Shown here: positions 3,372 through 5,098 of the stretch, one piece after another | How positions within the stretch are numbered: position 1 is the stretch's first letter | Layout: each line of letters starts with the position of its first letter | From: Bacillota bacterium | Lineage (GTDB): Bacteria > Bacillota_B > Desulfitobacteriia > Desulfitobacteriales > Desulfitobacteriaceae | Reading direction: 5' to 3' | Assembly: GCA_021779415.1 (NCBI GenBank) | Contig: JAJYAS010000313.1 | Location: 1 to 5,098, forward strand | Length of the DNA stretch: 5,098 nt | Position numbers and translations under genes: made by a program | The notes under the pieces: model-generated | Told to the model about the DNA's origin: nothing | The model's database searches: none | Seen by the model: the letters and a program-made list of their open reading frames with translations, nothing else

Positions 3372-5098
3372 CTACATATCATCGTCAGTAAAGACAATAT
3401 TCTCCATCAGAAAATCCCGCCGTGGTTCTACTTGCTCACTCATAAGGATTCTGAGCTTACGCTCAGCTTCCAAAAGATCATCGATCGTCACTTGAACCAT
3501 GCGCCTATTCACTGGATTGAGAGTGGTTTCCCAAAGCTGTTCAGGATTCATTTCCCCAAGTCCCTTATAGCGTGAAATCTTGGCCGTCTTTCCCAAGTCT
3601 TTAAGTTCTTTCTTCAGTTCGTTGTCATCAAATGCATAACGTATAATTTTGCCTCGTTCTTTTTCCACTTTATACAAAGGAGATTGCGCAATATAGACTC
3701 TGCCACTCAAAATCAAAGGTTTCATATAGCGGTAAAAAAACGTCAACAGAAGACAGCGAATGTGAGCTCCATCAATGTCAGCATCCGTCATAATACAGAT
3801 TCGAGCATAATTACCCTTCTCTAAATCAAACTCTTTACCAATTCCCGAGCCAACAGCTGTGATAATACTCCTGATTTCCTCATTTTCCAAGACTTTATCA
3901 ATCTTTGCACGGTAAGTGTTAATCACTTTTCCCCGTAAGGGAAGAATAGCCTGAAATCGTCGATCTCTCCCCATTTTAGCTGAACCGCCTGCACTATCCC
4001 CTTCTACTAGAAAAAGTTCATTGCGAGATTTATCCTTCCCGCTACAGGCAGCAAGCTTGCCACTTAAGGCCTTAACCTCGGCATCCCGAGCCTTTTTCTT
4101 CAACTCCTTGGCTTTCTTCGCAGCGAGTCTTACCAAGCATGTTGTCAACGTCCGATTAATGACATCTTTAGCGACAGATGGATTTTGCTCAAAGAATTGA
4201 GTGATCCCCTCATTGGTTAGCGATTGGACAATCCCCTCAACTTCCATATTGGAAAGTTTCGTCTTGGTTTGACCTTCAAATTGTGGATCTTTAACCTTGA
4301 GTGATAGTACACAAATTAAGCCATCCTTAAGATCATCCCCAATTAGATTTTCATCTTTTTTGAAGATATTGTTTTTCCTACCGTAGTTATTAAAGACCTT
4401 TGTTAATGCCGTTCGGAAACCTGACTCATGAGTACCTCCCTCATCCGTCGGAATATTGTTGACATAAGAATGCAGGGATTCGTCATCTCCGTCAGTATAC
4501 TGCAGAGCACACTCCACAATCACATCATCTTTTTCTCCTTTAAAATAAAGCGGTTTCTTGTGAACTGGCGAAACAGCCGATTCTTTGCTTAAGTGCTCTA
4601 CGAATCCAATAATTCCATTTTGAGAACAAAAAGTTTCCGATTTGGTTTCCCCACGTTGATCGCTCAGGAAAATCGTTAGACCGTTGTTAAGAAAAGAAAG
4701 CTCCATCAAACGACTACGCAGTGTATCATATTTAAAAACGGTAGTTTCTTTGAAAATCAAGGGATCTGGTTTGAAAATGACCGTTGTACCTGTGCCTGTT
4801 ATTTTTTTCCTAATGACGTGAAGATCTGACTTGAGCTGCCCCCCGTTGACATACTCCACCCGATAGCATTTTCCACCCCGTTTTATATCAACTGTCAAAT
4901 AAGCAGACAAAGCGTTAACCACACTTGCACCAACGCCATGTAACCCCCCGGACGTTTTATAGGTGTCCCCGCTAAATTTACCTCCCGCGTGTAACGTCTC
5001 AAAAGCTAGTCTTACTGCTGCAATCTTCTTAACCGAATGTATGTCAACCGGAATCCCACGCCCATTGTCCTCAATGGTCATCGACCCATCGATATTAA
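3372..5098 (-). CDS. DNA gyrase/topoisomerase IV subunit B (GyrB/ParE family), 5' end missing
   Basis: This is the ATPase and Mg-binding subunit of a type IIA topoisomerase, partner of the A protein encoded next. The frame stays open to the window edge: codons upstream of the internal Met at 5079-5081 read N-I-D-G-S, matching the family, so that Met is not the start. About 574 residues are visible and roughly 65 are missing, including the helix with the catalytic Glu and Mg-binding Asn of the GHKL ATPase. Counting from the internal Met: DNGRGIPV at 5-12; the ATP lid GGLHGVGASVVNALS at 45-59; the transducer QTKTKL at 271-276 with the ATP-contacting Lys; the Toprim motif VEGDSAGGS at 359-367 with Glu360; PLRGK at 381-385; TDADIDGAH at 432-440 with the metal-binding Asp triad; and RYKGLGEMNPEQLWETT at 504-520. 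The insertion found in E. coli GyrB is absent, as usual in Gram-positives. The end, VEPRRDFLMENIVF plus an acidic tail, is more ParE-like than the NLDI ending of GyrB, while QFEGQTKTKLSN and GKLAACSGKD are GyrB-like. Ends with TAG at 3372-3374. Confidence 0.95.
   Translation of the reverse strand, partial: NIDGSMTIEDNGRGIPVDIHSVKKIAAVRLAFETLHAGGKFSGDTYKTSGGLHGVGASVVNALSAYLTVDIKRGGKCYRVEYVNGGQLKSDLHVIRKKITGTGTTVIFKPDPLIFKETTVFKYDTLRSRLMELSFLNNGLTIFLSDQRGETKSETFCSQNGIIGFVEHLSKESAVSPVHKKPLYFKGEKDDVIVECALQYTDGDDESLHSYVNNIPTDEGGTHESGFRTALTKVFNNYGRKNNIFKKDENLIGDDLKDGLICVLSLKVKDPQFEGQTKTKLSNMEVEGIVQSLTNEGITQFFEQNPSVAKDVINRTLTTCLVRLAAKKAKELKKKARDAEVKALSGKLAACSGKDKSRNELFLVEGDSAGGSAKMGRDRRFQAILPLRGKVINTYRAKIDKVLENEEIRSIITAVGSGIGKEFDLEKGNYARICIMTDADIDGAHIRCLLLTFFYRYMKPLILSGRVYIAQSPLYKVEKERGKIIRYAFDDNELKKELKDLGKTAKISRYKGLGEMNPEQLWETTLNPVNRRMVQVTIDDLLEAERKLRILMSEQVEPRRDFLMENIVFTDDDM

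Noticed and set aside
3348..3575. Plus-strand open frame of 75 codons opposite the end of the B-subunit gene
   Set aside because: It overlaps the conserved 3' end of the B gene in antisense and has no recognisable product. It is best explained as a shadow frame.
5079..5081. Internal ATG as the start of the B subunit
   Set aside because: The frame continues upstream with family-consistent residues (N-I-D-G-S), and the GHKL ATPase domain needs about 65 more residues. The gene simply runs off the window.

Overview
The window reads as a chromosomal segment of a Firmicute of moderate GC. All recognisable genes lie on the minus strand, in transcription order B subunit, A subunit, a small unknown gene, then the start of a 16S rRNA gene. 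A type IIA topoisomerase pair placed just ahead of an rRNA operon recalls the origin-proximal gyrB-gyrA-rrn layout of Bacillus and many Clostridia. The style of the 16S leader and a perfect GGGGACGGTTCTTGAC palindrome suggest an anaerobic clostridial lineage such as the Peptococcaceae (Desulfitobacterium/Desulfosporosinus type). That placement is from memory and is not proven here.

Positions 3372-5098 hold the B subunit, an ATPase plus Toprim protein open at the right edge. Positions 901-3348 hold the complete 815-residue A subunit, whose start follows the B stop after 23 bases with a strong ribosome-binding site, so the two form one operon. Together they should make an A2B2 enzyme that passes one DNA duplex through a double-strand break using ATP. 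Several sequence signatures make the pair a gyrase/topoisomerase IV mosaic. Most notably, the A subunit has no canonical GyrA box, so I name the pair by family and leave gene symbols blank.

Positions 796-900 are a short gap with a weak hairpin after the A gene and a possible promoter/operator for the next gene. Positions 523-795 encode an unrecognised 90-residue protein with a good ribosome-binding site. Positions 456-506 hold a long perfect hairpin that looks like a dispersed REP-type palindrome rather than a terminator.

Positions 20-455 are the rRNA promoter and leader region. It has two near-consensus tandem promoters (P1 at 277-305, P2 at 161-189), both TTGACA with 17-base spacers and extended -10 elements. 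Further elements are several dyads, a boxA-like antitermination element at 116-127 and leader hairpins. The mature 16S rRNA begins at about position 19 and runs off the left edge. I see no CRISPR array, tRNA, insertion sequence or obvious defence system.
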